Source: Cylindrobasidium torrendii FP15055 ss-10 (Eukaryota; Basidiomycota; Agaricomycetes; Agaricales; Physalacriaceae). From it: a stretch of DNA of 64,000 nt. The notes under the pieces are model-generated. The model searched no databases, had not been told where the DNA came from, and saw only the letters and a list, made by a program, of their open reading frames with translations. Below are positions 20,499-31,551 of this stretch, in pieces (the stretch's first letter is position 1; the number at the start of each line of letters is the position of its first letter). The stretch spans positions 19,941 to 83,940 of the forward strand of contig KN880535.1 of assembly GCA_000934385.1 (NCBI GenBank), read 5' to 3'. Position numbers and translations under genes: made by a program.

Positions 20499-21848
20499 TT
20501 ACAGGGTAGGCTTATAGTATATCGTTGTAAGATACTTGTTCTTGTAACGCATCGTCTGCGCGACAGCGATGACCCCATGTCGTATCTGGCTGGTGCACAG
20601 ATGATTGAGCACGACATGACTGGGCACAGGAAGCACGCTTGTATCGTCGCCGAGGACGCCAGTGTCTACATCCAGTGATATCGCCGGAGGCGGATGTTCC
20701 TTTGCCGGCGACTCGACTGGGGAGGGAACGGCTGGAGTCATGCCCATGGCGGCATATGCAGCAACACCTTTTGCGAACGCCTTGTCAATTTCCGTTCCAC
20801 TTGCGGTAGTCACAGGCAGCAGCCGTGGGCCAGGCGACTCGGCTTCTGGCGTCCTACTGCCAGAATTGGTGCGCTTGCGTCCTCCGGTCCGGCGTTTGTC
20901 TTTAGTATTGGCGTTCCCCGAGTTTAGAATTTGGCGCTCAAAGTGACGGGGAAGGTGAGGAGCAGCAGGAAGGTCGGGTGTTGGAGGTGTTTCTGTTGCT
21001 TGTGAGCTGTAAGCAGTGATGTATTCGTCTTCTACGGCGGCAGCCTCGAGCAAAGCGGCTGGGATTTCGCTCGTCCATATATCTGGATCATCGTAATACA
21101 GAGGCCGTGGTTTCTCTGTGCTGGGGGAGCTGGGGTCGGACTTCCAGAAGCTATGATTTCGGTCGACAAAGCGTGATTGTGGTGGGGACGGCGGCTTGGT
21201 CACGGTCACGTAATTGACCAGTGCGGCAGTATCGTCGACACTGGTGAGGAAATCGGGGGAGAGGCGGGGAACACCGTCCACATAGAACGTGATTGTATGC
21301 GTACCGGGGGGCAAGAGCAGTGTACTGAAGAAGTAATCGCCGTCCTCGATGAGCGGAGTCTGAATCGCATCCTCGCCGAGCGCGTACGCCACAATCACTG
21401 ACTGGCCCCCACCGCGCCAGACCACGGGCAGATCCACGAATTCATCTGATCCATCGAGCGGGTCTGCGCTGCCGCCGACGGTGACAGGCAGTGTACTGCG
21501 GACGACCTCGTATGCTGGCGCTGGCGGCTCGGTGGTAATCGAAAGCGCGGACATGACGTCCCCAATGGCGGCACCGTCTACGACCGATGGCGGCGGGACC
21601 GGCGGCTGTGCGTAGCTCCCGACTGTTTGCGGTGCTGGCCAGTCACGCTGTGCGGTTGTCTTGCGCGCCGGGATTGGCATTGGCGTCACGGCCAGTGAAA
21701 TATCGGGCAGGTCAAGGGACCCCTTCTTGAATGTCAGACCGCTCTTGTTTTCACCGCGCCGGAATGGAGACGTGGTCCTCGACCGGACGCGTCGGTCGCC
21801 GTCGCGTGAATGTTCTCTGTGGTGATGGTTGGACGGCGCGTTTCCCAT
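20499..21848 (-). CDS. SNF1/AMPK beta subunit
   Basis: A scaffold subunit of the SNF1/AMP-activated kinase complex that links catalytic alpha and gamma subunits in glucose-derepression signalling. It is a single exon of 449 residues. It begins MGNAPSNHH, so Gly2 is a likely N-myristoylation site for membrane targeting. Residues about 140-215 form a CBM48 glycogen-binding-type domain (VVWRGGG...LLPPGTHTITFYVDG...VNYVTV). The middle is low complexity. The ASC domain is split: DDPDIWTSEIPAALLE lies near residue 250, while the C-terminal SVLPVPSHVVLNHLCTSQI...RYKNKYLTTIYYKPTL ends the protein. Usual CBM48 members carry VDGEWRxD, but here it reads VDGVPRLSPD, so the second glycogen-binding Trp seems absent. 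Confidence 0.93.
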   Translation of the reverse strand: MGNAPSNHHHREHSRDGDRRVRSRTTSPFRRGENKSGLTFKKGSLDLPDISLAVTPMPIPARKTTAQRDWPAPQTVGSYAQPPVPPPSVVDGAAIGDVMSALSITTEPPAPAYEVVRSTLPVTVGGSADPLDGSDEFVDLPVVWRGGGQSVIVAYALGEDAIQTPLIEDGDYFFSTLLLPPGTHTITFYVDGVPRLSPDFLTSVDDTAALVNYVTVTKPPSPPQSRFVDRNHSFWKSDPSSPSTEKPRPLYYDDPDIWTSEIPAALLEAAAVEDEYITAYSSQATETPPTPDLPAAPHLPRHFERQILNSGNANTKDKRRTGGRKRTNSGSRTPEAESPGPRLLPVTTASGTEIDKAFAKGVAAYAAMGMTPAVPSPVESPAKEHPPPAISLDVDTGVLGDDTSVLPVPSHVVLNHLCTSQIRHGVIAVAQTMRYKNKYLTTIYYKPTL

Positions 21849-22408
21849 GGTCGGAGCAGTGGTGATAGCAGGCAGTACTGGTGGTGGTGGTGGTGGTGGT
21901 GAGAAAGGAGAGACACCCAGATGAAATTCAATGATCCGGTGCCCCGCCCAGACCTCGCTAAGCCCCTAGGCCGCGATCGCCGACAATGAAGTCCCTGGCC
22001 ATCCAGTCGTTTTCGTTCAAATTAGGCAGTGAAAGAACAACCATGACCGTGCTAATCAAGGCCATGCACCAATGCTCCCTCGTACGCTTTATGATCATCA
22101 AAGATTCGATCGGCCCGGTGAATTTATCAAGTGCCACTCCCAGAATTGGCCGCAGGCGCAAGGTGAGGATGATCTTGGCATCGCAAGCCTGCAGCTCACG
22201 ACTATCCGTACTTCTATCGCAAAATCGGCAAATTTCTGTCATCAGAAAGTACGTATATTTCGGGAAGAATCCCTCCAGAGACGTAAGCTGTATGCTCACT
22301 CTCGGCGAGGACGCGCACGCACTATAGCTACTGTCTCCGCGTATTTACAGGTATATAAGTACTGCGGTTTCCCACTCATCAAACATCTATCCAAGCCTCT
22401 ATCTACCA
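21849..22408. promoter_or_regulatory. divergent promoter region, AMPK beta / SDR
   Basis: 560 bp between the divergently transcribed AMPK beta (-) and SDR (+) genes. A GGT trinucleotide run lies at 21879-21900, in the likely AMPK beta 5' UTR. A TATATAA box at 22352-22358 sits about 51 bp upstream of the SDR ATG. Confidence 0.6.
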
Positions 22409-23583
22409 ATGTCGACTTCAACCTCCAGCACCCTACCGTTGCAGAACCAGATCGCACTGGTAACTGGAGCTGGCACCGGAATGTACATTCTGAACTTGGA
22501 CTTCCATTCACTAGCTGATGTTATTGCCCAGCGGCTTGATGATTGCCCAAAGTCTGGCAAAGGCGGGCACCAAAGTGTATATCACTGGACGTCGACTAAA
22601 CGTCCTTGAGAATGCAGTAGCGGAATCCAACATAACCAACGCAGGGACTTTGATTCCGTTCGTTTTCCCACGCTCAACTCCCTGCACATGAACGACTGAC
22701 CCTTTTGATGCTTTAGGCTGCAGATGGATGCTTGTAGCGAGTCGGACATCGCTCGTGCCGTACAAACCATCCGCCAGGCAGACGGAAAACTCGACATTCT
22801 TGTGAACAAGTATGCATCCTCTTACATTTCCTCCTGTACAGTACATAACATATCCAACAGTGCAGGCTTCAACGGCTCGAAATCCGACCCAGACGGCTTC
22901 AACGCACGCAAGGCTGCTGTATCTGCCGCAGACAACATGGACCCAGAGACTGTCCAAGACTGGTTGGATCTCTTCCACATCAACAGCATCATGCCGTTCT
23001 TCATCATTCGCGCCTTCACCCCTCTCCTCAAGGAGGGCGCAGAGGCGAGGGGACCGCAGGCAACATCGAATATCATCAACATCACGAGCACGACGACAAC
23101 CATGGCGTTTACTGGGACATATGGAAGTGTATGTCCTCCTTTCCACGCCCCCAATTCCTCGACGACTCGGACGTTGATCATTATCTTTTTCGTTCTGTAG
23201 CTTGCGTATACGGCGACGAAAGCCGCCCTCGAGAATATCTCATCAGTCATGGCCGTGCACTTTGCGCGGAACGGTCCCCGTATCCGCGTCAATTGCATTG
23301 CTCCTGGCCTTTTCCCATCTGAACTTGCTGAGCGCACCCTTGGAAAGGCGGGGTTAGATGAGATAGCAAAGCAGGCTGTACCAGGATACATGAGCGCGTC
23401 GCCGGCTGGACGTGGGGGACGGTACGTATTTCTGCCTGCTGTTTTGTGGGAGTACGATGGACGAAATTGACACTCCGTAGACCTGAAGAAATAGGCGCGA
23501 CGACTGTGTATCTGGCTTCCAATGAGTTCGTGAACGGGGTGTCTCTCAAGGTGGATGGAGGGCTGTCGATGATGAATCCGTAG
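22409..23583 (+). CDS. short-chain dehydrogenase/reductase (SDR)
   Basis: A classical NAD(P)H-dependent oxidoreductase of about 290-300 residues. The cofactor loop VTGAGTGIG is assembled across an intron near 22480-22530, followed by KVYITGRRLNVLENAV. Later exons encode LDILVNNAGFNGSKSDPD (across the intron after 22808), the helix Asn in LFHINSIMPFF, the catalytic Ser in INITSTTTT, the YTATK pair of the YxxxK motif (about 23210) and RIRVNCIAPGLFPSELAERT. The end VNGVSLKVDGGLSMMNP is typical of the family, with stop TAG 23581-23583. The substrate cannot be told from sequence. It is expressed from a divergent promoter shared with AMPK beta. Confidence 0.92.
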
Positions 23584-23649
23584 AGCAGTATCTGTTGGCT
23601 TTCGGTAGCACGCGCACGCGTTCTTGAAAACGGGACCACTGAACAATAG

Positions 23650-24875
23650 CTAGCAATTGCAATACGAACACAATCCTAAATACATATTCAGTGTACAACA
23701 TTGTGGAATTAGCCTCTGACCTCCGGCATGATACATCGACGAATTGAAGACCCAAAAAATGGTGGTGACGAACAGCGTGACAGTGCCTACGGCGTTCCCG
23801 AGGGCATTGCGGTCGACGAAAGTGGCCCAGCGGACAACGCTGAGTGGGAGGATGACCAGAGAGTGTACGAGTGGATAGCTGTGTGCATCCAGTTAATGCC
23901 GGGATACGATGGGTCACGGTGAGAAAGACATACGCGAGCATGACCCATGCTTTAGGCCGTCTTGCACGGTCTTCATGGTTTTTTGCACGGTCGAGGAAGA
24001 AGGAGATGCGCCATCGAGTGGTATCAGAAAGTCCGATGTTGCCGCGACTCCATAAAGCGAGGACAAAGTAGAGAACGATGGATGGCTAAGGCACGCCAGA
24101 ACCAGACGTACTCTACAACCATTAGTTCAGCATGGGATGGAAGGTGGCTAAGATAATTCCTGGAATGCACCTCCGATGATCTTGTCAACGAGGTTATAGT
24201 ACTTAGTGGTTGGCCTGGTTTGCGAACGCCAAGGATGGTCATCATGATAAGGAACAACCAAGAGAGAAACACAAGGAAGAATGAAATCGCCAGTAAGCGC
24301 CTGCTTGCCTTCTGACTAGACACGTTCAGGATGACCAAGAAAGTATACACCGCGATGAACTAGAGATATCTATCTAAGTTCCCGTTCTCGGTTTATGGGT
24401 CTAGACTTACCAAAGTCGTTATAGCCACTCCCGTACGCGTTTCCCCGAGTTGTTGAAGGACGCCTGCATGCGATGAGGATTCGGAGATGACTTGTGAAGG
24501 CAGGCGTTAACGGACCTTGCGCGGTACACACAGGTCCAATCTGAACTGATCCTTCACTAATCCATTTCACATCGAGGACGGAGCCCAGAGCCTGGAAGAG
24601 GTCCACGACGAACAGAGACAACTGTCAGACTAGTGAGTACAAGGGTCACTCAACTAAGAAGTAGAATTACCATGAAGATATCCATAGGATTCTGGATGAA
24701 TCGACGAAGCTCCATTACTTGACAGGCTTGCGGTGCATATGCTTGGCGATATTGCGCTAGAAAGCATTTTAGTTATCAGTGGATTCGATATACAGACCAC
24801 AACTTGGTGTACCAAGATGTAACAGAAGATCCAAATCACGGCGATGAGAGAAACAAAAGCTGCCTCGGCGGCGAC
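23650..24875 (-). CDS. 7TM receptor-like protein (Git3/glucose-receptor-like GPCR), possibly disrupted
   Basis: Exons on the minus strand encode membrane helices in the order expected for a fungal cAMP/glucose-type receptor. They read EAAFVSLIAVIWIFCYIL (TM1, near 24850), then NPMDIFM joined to LSLFVVDLFQALGSVLDVKW, VCTAQG joined to GVLQQLGE and FIAVYTFLVILN. A long helix LLAISFFLVFLSWLFLIMM and a last helix FVTTIFWVFNSSM follow. The stop is TAG at 23650-23652. The signature LxQALGxVLDxKW...CTAQG is what points to this family. Near 24075 the obvious frame must shift by one base to continue from EYVWFWRALAI into LYFVLALWSRGNIGL. A second doubtful join lies near 24745. The upstream first exon was not found. 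It is therefore either a pseudogene or has unusual splicing. Confidence 0.55.
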
Positions 24876-24876
24876 C

Positions 24877-24916
24877 TAAGATAGAGGCCACTCATAACCG
24901 TCTGACCTCACGTGGC
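24877..24916 (+). repeat. 40-bp inverted repeat, left copy
   Basis: TAAGATAGAGGCCACTCATA and the 20 bases that follow match, in reverse complement, positions 25634-25673 at 38 of 40 bases. The minus strand of this copy forms the 3' end of an intron of the receptor-like gene. Confidence 0.75.
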
Positions 24917-26590
24917 CGAGCGTGACTTCCAAATCTGGCGAGTAGCGTACCTTTTGAATATTTTGAAGCAACCACTGTTGCCTTGGCCAGTCTTGTTCGT
25001 CGAAATCCGGAAATTTTGCTCCCCAATAAATCTTCGTTTTGGGTCTTCTTATGTTGTGCACCGAAAAAAGCTAGGATAAAGGCTTCCCTCGTATAGAATA
25101 GCCCAAATACACCACGGTTAGCCCGATAATGGGATCAAGAACTATCAACTTTGTTTACTTTGCTTCCAGGACCATATTTACAGACAAATACTTCTTTCGT
25201 GACCTCTCCAAACAGTGAGTAGCTGTTTTCTTACATCTCTGGCCCAGGTGCGCAAGATTGAGTGTATAGAAATTCGGCATAATACCGTACTTTTGCTATT
25301 TAAGATGCTCAACGCCATTACTGCTGTCAGGAATCTTCCAAGCTATGCATAGCATATTTATAAAGATTATTGGGGTGCGCAAATGGTTGCCCACTTGCCT
25401 GAAGTGTATGGGTACGGTACCATAATGTCATGAGCACCATCCATGGGCTATTCAAGGGGCCCAAAGCTTTAAAAAATACTCGAAAAACGCCCAAAATATA
25501 TTTATGATGTATTTGAAGAGAATTGGGGCGCGTTCCTGGTAAATACTTCTTGCAGACAAGGTAGAGCACATAGCAGTGATGCTATGTGGCGTCGAGGTCG
25601 CCAAAAACGGAAGGTTCGTCACCAGTGACATTTGCCACGTGAGGTCGGACGGTTATGAATGGCCTCTATCTTACTTAGTAGCGAACTATTAGCCTCAGCT
25701 AACCACTGCCATGAACATGACATCCGCCACAGATACGGCTCAAGAAGTATACACAGATACAAGGAGAGGGTACTCACAGTCAAATTCAAACATCCCTTCC
25801 TGGTAAGGCGGGTCACAGTCGAACTCAGCGGACTGGATGAGTTGGAACCAAGCTAGGTTGCAGACGTAGCCCCGCGAGTACTCCTTGGCGCTTTGCATGA
25901 TGTTTCCAAACTCAAGGATCATGGCCGTGCGCTCTGGGCCTTGTGATGGTGCGAGTACTGTCTTTGTTCGATGGCGGAGGGTTGCTGAATCAAGTGCCGC
26001 CCTGCCACTCTGTACTTACATTTCACTTATCGTAGAGGCGTTGCTGTTCCCATCCCGTTCCCGCACCGCTTTAAAGGTTATATGTGCATAGATAGCTGCC
26101 TATAAGCTCGCCATGAATTGGCTTGAATGAGACTTTTGTGGCTACACCAGGGCTACACTTGTCGCGTTTCTGTCGGGACGCGCTGAACGTCAAACGCAAG
26201 CCGCGATCGACGGGATTTGCACGTGGCTGTGCTGATATCGGCCCTCGGAGCGACCCGCCGACAACAGGTTGTTCTTATACCATGTTTATCGATATGCAGC
26301 CAGGGCACCAGTCAATTGTCCCTGGCCTCACGCTGGACCTTACTAAGATGTTTGTACCGCTCACTCTCCTATTTCCTCGTTCCAAACAGCAGCGCCCACT
26401 CCGTCCCTCCTCTTTTTGGGAGCATAAACGTTTCAATTACGACTTTTCGGCGCCTAGGGACCGTAGTGGCCCACAGCCACAACTTAGCCTTCCCCACGAG
26501 ACCCAGATCTGTCAATGTTTGAGGACCACCTCAAGGCGAATTCGGCCTGTTTTATCCTCGCCATAACCCGCCTTAGGACTCGTATCGGAC
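24917..26590. other. gene-poor interval upstream of the receptor-like and oxidase genes
   Basis: No complete gene is supported. A minus-strand exon-like piece at about 25780-25922 reads NIMQSAKEYSRGYVCNLAWF then QLIQSAEFDCDPPYQEGMFE, ending at a possible GTGAGT donor. Another at about 24960-25060 reads WGAKFPDFDEQDWPRQQWLL. I recognise neither. AT-rich stretches lie near 25300-25520. They may be 5' exons of the receptor-like gene or remnants of a rearranged gene. Confidence 0.4.
25634..25673 (-). repeat. 40-bp inverted repeat, right copy
   Basis: Inverted partner of 24877-24916, about 720 bp away, with two mismatches. The interval between them has no gene. No target-site duplication is evident around the pair. 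Confidence 0.75.
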
Positions 26591-26593
26591 GCA

Positions 26594-26600
26594 TATATAA
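26594..26600 (+). promoter_or_regulatory. TATA box of the copper radical oxidase gene
   Basis: TATATAA about 135 bp upstream of the ATG at 26734, followed by a pyrimidine-rich (CT) leader at 26620-26720, as is common in highly expressed fungal promoters. Confidence 0.6.
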
Positions 26601-26733
26601 GTCAGCGCCATAGTATCGCCTCCCACCCTCGTTTCCCCATCTTCATTTCGGTTTACAGTCCCCCTTCTTCTTTGTTTCCCTCTTCGCGGTCTCGTTTTTC
26701 TCCTTTTCTTTTCTTTACGAGTCGCAGTCCATT

Positions 26734-29004
26734 ATGAATACTCTTCGCACATTTGCGGTCACGTCCTTGCTACTGGCCGCCTCCGTCGATGTTGCGTTTG
26801 CAGCGACCACCCCCGGTCAGCCCACGCAGAAGGGCACAGCTGGCGAGTTCCTCGTCGTCGGGGACAGCGTTGTCAGCTCTCAGCAGGTACGCCCCAGTTC
26901 CTCCTAAGAGTGACAGGTAGCTGACGTTGACTAGCTCTTCCTCGGCGCAGAGAACATGGTTTACGTCGTTGACAAAGTCGAAAACAACCCAGCGCAAATC
27001 AATGGTCATCCCGCCTATGCCAGTGGTGAGTACGCGCCCCATAATGTTCCGGTCCTACTGTCTGACTTGTTGCTAGCATTTGACCTCGATTCAAACACTG
27101 CACGGCCCATGGACATTATCACCAATGCATTCTGTGCCGTATGCCCCTTTCTATAGTGTCTGAAGCTTAAACTTATGCTCTTTAGGGTGGCAACGTTATG
27201 GGGGACGGAACTTGGCTTAATGTTGGTGGAAATCAGGCGGTCACCTACGGTGGCCTACAGGCAGAGTCCCAGAACGGTGGAGGTCCCTACGATGACCCGG
27301 ATGGGAGAAACTCTCTGCGCACTCTCAAACCATGCTCGGACGACAAGTGCGATTGGGAGATAGTCGGCGACATGACCACACAGCGCTGGTACCCAACCGT
27401 CGAAACCCTTCCAGACGGCACGCTCATCATCCTTGGTGGGTGCCAGAACGGCGGATACGTGAACGACCGATACCAGGACAATCCGACTTACGAGTTCTTC
27501 CCGAGCAAGGGAGCCCCAGTGCACTCGAACATCCTTGCGACTACGCTTCCGGTTAACCTCTATCCTCTTACTTGGCTACTCCCATCCGGCAAGATCCTTG
27601 TCCAGTCGAACTATGACACCGTATTGCTCGACCACGAGACTGGAGATGAGAAGCCTTTAGACAAGATGCCCGACGCGGTTCGCACCTATCCAGCCAGCGC
27701 CGGTACGATCATGTTGCCTCTCACGCCCGCCAACAACTTCACGGCAACTGTACTCTTCTGTGGTGGCACTAACTTGCAGTCCGAACAGTGCGTCTCATCT
27801 GGTGGCGTATAACATTGGAATGCGGTGCTGACACTCATCCACAGATGGGTAACAAGTTGGCCCATAGTCGAATACGGCGCCTCGACTTCCTGCCAGAAGA
27901 TTTCCCCAGATGTGTCTCCATCGTATACACCGGACGACCCTCTGCCCGTGGCTCGCTCAATGGCCAACTTCATCTTCATGCCTGATGGCAAGATCTTCTG
28001 TGTGAACGGTGCTGAGACTGGTAAGCATCCATATTCTGTTTTGGCGCCTACAGCGCTCATCGATGCCTGCAGGTACCGCTGGGTACGGAAATGACACCTG
28101 GGCCATTGGGCAGTCATACGCGGACAAGCCTGTACTGCTCCCTACGATCTACGATCCCGAGGCCGCCGCTGGCAAGCGGTGGTCGAGCGCAGGGCTGAAA
28201 GCAAGTACCATTCCGCGCATGTACCACTCTTCGGCCACGTTGTTGCCGGACGGTATGTCTGTATACTGGGCTGTGTCTTTCTGACCTTGCTCAAACTATA
28301 CCAGGCTCCATCCTTGTCTCTGGATCAAACCCTAATGCGGACTACAACGTTGGCGAGGGCATAGCCTATCCGACTGAGTACCGCACTGAGAAGTTCTTCC
28401 CATCGTACTACAATGAGCGTCGCCCTGAGCCTCAAGGCATCCCTGACAGTATTGCGTATGGTGGAGATGCCTTTGAGATTACATTGGACAAGGAAGATCT
28501 GTTTGGGGATGTCAAAAAAGTCGAGTCTGCCAAAGTTGTTATTATTCGCACTGGTTTCTCGACACATTCGATGGTGTGTTGTCTGGTCTACATGCCCATT
28601 TCTGACATCGGCTAATTCTTCTGTAGAACATGGGGCAGCGCTATGTCGAGCTCGAGAGCACCTACTACGGCTACCAGTCGAACACAACGGCTGTCCTGCA
28701 CGTCAACCAACTGCCGCCCAATCCGTCCGTCCTCGCACCCGGCCCTGCACTGCTCTTCGTGATTGTAAACGGCGTTCCATCGGTCGGTGTGCAGATCATG
28801 GTCGGTAACGGGAAGGTTGGCGAGCAGGAGACGAAGGAGTACGCGTCCCTCCCGTCGTCAAATATTTTCGGTAGCAGCGGTAGTTCCGGCAACTCGAACA
28901 ACGACTCTGAGGACGGCAACCCAGACGCAGCGATCTCCCTGTCCCACAAGCTCATGGCAACTTACATTCTCCTTCTCGTGTCCCTCGTACAATTCGGCTT
29001 GTGA
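26734..29004 (+). CDS. copper radical oxidase, glyoxal-oxidase family, GPI-anchored
   Basis: An extracellular copper oxidase that would oxidise small aldehydes such as glyoxal and methylglyoxal, making H2O2 for peroxidases. The signal peptide is MNTLRTFAVTSLLLAASVDV AFA. About seven introns are read by eye. By analogy with galactose and glyoxal oxidase the active-site pieces are all present. They are the cross-linking Cys in NAFCAGGN (after 27138), the radical Tyr in TTQRWYPTVETLPDG (about 27385), the Tyr-His pair in RMYHSSATLLPDG (about 28220) and the late His in STHSMNMGQR across the 28570-28626 intron. The C-terminus is Ser/Gly/Asn-rich followed by LSHKLMATYILLLVSLVQFG, a likely GPI-attachment signal, so the enzyme may be wall- or membrane-bound. 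Stop TGA 29002-29004. Confidence 0.93.
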
Positions 29005-29398
29005 TGATTGAATGACGCTTACTTATTTACTTACGATTTCTGTTTCTCATGACTCTGACTCGTGCCAAGGGACTTCTGTTTCGTCTGTATCATATGCACT
29101 TACCTCTGCAATTGCTTTGCCCTTACCACATTCCATATCCAGTGGATTTTCCTTTCGCTTTCCGTTAATATTTATGTAGTACTAGTAGCTTCCGCACTCG
29201 TACCGTGGACTTTCATCCTTCGTAAGTAGTGTGTAGTAGGAGATATACGCGGGGACCTTTTCACTTACACAGAGATCCCAAATGAAATTTTGACCCTTCA
29301 ATAACCAGGATTCAATCTCATTTTCTTCGTTTGCTTTGTCAATGTACTTGTCAGCAGACACAATGGAATAACAAAGCGTGAACAGCCGCGGATATTCC

Positions 29399-29731
29399 TC
29401 AAAATATAACCAAGCCGGCGGCGCTTTCAGATAGATATGGAGGGACCCACCAACGAGCCCATGGCGGTAGAATTTGCTCGATTTCCTGTTCAACTGTGGA
29501 CAAGAAGCAATGTTCGAGACTGCCACGGGGAGCATCAAGACGAGGCCCGAGCTTATTGATGATAATTTCCACAGCTATGCGCCTGTCCACCAGCGCAGAT
29601 GAGCCTGGAGGGCGAGAACCAAGGGTTGGGGGATTGCCGAACCGCGCGCCACGGGGCCTCGAGCGATCGAGTGGCTGATGCGAACTTAGGCTTTGACCAC
29701 CACCAAGATGAACGGATTCCATAATATCCAT
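29399..29731 (-). CDS. hypothetical protein, weak
   Basis: An open frame of 110 codons beginning MDIMESVHLGGGQSLSSHQP and ending in TGA at 29399. Another frame (29182-29538) encodes a plausible helical stretch, ENEIESWLLKGQNFIWDLCV, and the two could be exons of one gene joined by an unseen splice. I recognise no domain. It could equally be spurious. Confidence 0.25.
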   Translation of the reverse strand: MDIMESVHLGGGQSLSSHQPLDRSRPRGARFGNPPTLGSRPPGSSALVDRRIAVEIIINKLGPRLDAPRGSLEHCFLSTVEQEIEQILPPWARWWVPPYLSESAAGLVIF

Positions 29732-29978
29732 CCCACGCATCACTTGTTTGTACGACTCGGGCGCGCGCCTTCTGAGAACCGGCAGATCATTCAGGACACA
29801 TGTTATCATGAATCTGCATTTACTCAGAGTATAAAGCCGCTGCACGACACGGATTTTTGTACTCGTCGTTTTCATTGATCCCCCCCTTCCCTGCTTTACA
29901 TACTGAGCCCGCACTCACACTCTATATCCCCACTCGGAGAAACCTAATATCTCCATCTCATAAATTGTGGATTAGGCC

Positions 29979-31423
29979 ATGACTACCACAGCAATGGCCC
30001 TCCCCAGAGGTACGTTCTGGATTTGCTCAGAACCATCGAGTGCTGAGATAAAAAGAAGGGCATATCAACAACCTACCTCAAGAGCTCCTCGACCATGTAA
30101 TTGGCGTCAACATCGACCACTTCGACTCGATACGGTCGTCTTCTCTCGTGTGCCATACCTGGCGCAATGCTTCACTCCGACATCTCTTCGGTCAAGCACA
30201 TTTTATCAAGCGCGCAGACTTTGAACGTTGGATCAAAATAGCCTCTGCCATTCCTCAGGTCCTCCCTCTAGTCCGGAAAGCCTCCTACGCGTCTTGGGAG
30301 GCGGTGAATTGTACTGTGGATGGTGTCCACACGCCCCACATATATTTACCGCCGGACATAGCACTCCCAACTATGCCATGCGTGACCACGTTTGAATGGC
30401 GCCTCTTGCGTGATCTTATCCGCCCTCCAGAGAACGTCGTGCCAGAGGAGATGCCGTGTTTCAACGAGGCGACCGAGCAGTTTTTCAAGGTGTTCCCGGG
30501 CGTGAGGGAGCTGATCATCGAGGATGTGATGTGTGAAGTCGACGCGCGGAAGATGCTCAATCACTTTCGGCATCTGAGGAGCCTGATATGGACAGGGTGC
30601 ACGAAGGATACCCTGCCCGACGCGGAGCACGTTGCTTTCACGGGCGACTTGTCCCATCTCGAGCGCCTGGAGCTTTCCGAGGCGCCAAGGAGGCTAGACT
30701 GGCTTGTTGAGGATATGATCTCACGTGGACCGCCGCCGCTGGAGAGCGTGATCCTGAACGAGAGCCGGATACCCTTCTCGCCTTCCTCTTTCACTACGCT
30801 CCTGCGCAATGCTGCTGACACGCTTCAAGAACTGAAGTTTGGGCCCCCAAATACAGAGGAAGGTCAAGGTGCGTGGTGGTCTGATTGTGGTGTGGATTGG
30901 CATTGAATGCCGAGATAGAATACCTCGTGGCCTTCCGTCGCGATTTCGGTACATTCACCTTGCCTGCACTGCGCTCGCTGGCGATCTTTTGCATTGGTGC
31001 GGATGGTAGCGACGACGACAAGCCACATTTTTCGTGGACAGGATCTCTCATGAGGGACTTCCCCGTCTCGCCCTCCCTCAAAACTATCCTCATCAGCTTG
31101 GTCTCGTATGACACCCAAGGGCCCATCCGGACATTCCAGAACACGTACTACGACTGGGCCGCGTTCAGCAAGGATGTACACCAAAGATTGCCTTCGTTGG
31201 AGACCTTTAGCCTGAAAATCATGCAGGAGGTGTTCTTCAGCGATGAGGACCAGGCGGAGACGGAGAGGCTGGTGCGCGATGGCATGCCTGAGTTGTCGCC
31301 GATATTGAAGTTCATCTGGGGTGCGTGGCTTTGACATTTTTTCCATTCACAAATTGATCGTGGTCTACAGTTGACGATTACCCGCATGAGGCGGACGATG
31401 GACCAGAGGGACCACAAGTCTGA
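29979..31423 (+). CDS. F-box protein with LRR-like C-terminus
   Basis: A likely substrate adaptor of an SCF ubiquitin ligase, one of the large F-box families of Agaricomycetes. The ATG at 29979 opens a short exon that joins across an intron (30010-30055) to an F-box: INNLPQELLDHVIGVNIDHF then SIRSSSLVCHTWRNASLRHL. The body (residues 60-380) has Leu-rich segments such as GVRELIIEDV, HFRHLRSLIWTG, LSHLERLELS and LPALRSLAIF, typical of the irregular LRR region of these proteins. Introns at about 30868-30911 and 31321-31371 are clear. The last exon ends with DDYPHEADDGPEGPQV and TGA at 31421-31423. No substrate can be inferred. Confidence 0.8.
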
Positions 31424-31551
31424 ACAACATAAATCATGGCAAAAATAACACTCGTATTCATCCGCACATCTCATACGCTTTTACCGCTATGCATTGTACC
31501 TCGTGTATACTACTATGTAAACCCCCCGCTACAGCACCTCCTTCACCTCCT

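Noticed and set aside
24917..25633. CRISPR-like or MITE interpretation of the inverted repeat interval
   Set aside because: Only one pair of repeats, no spacers and no target duplication; a eukaryotic genome.
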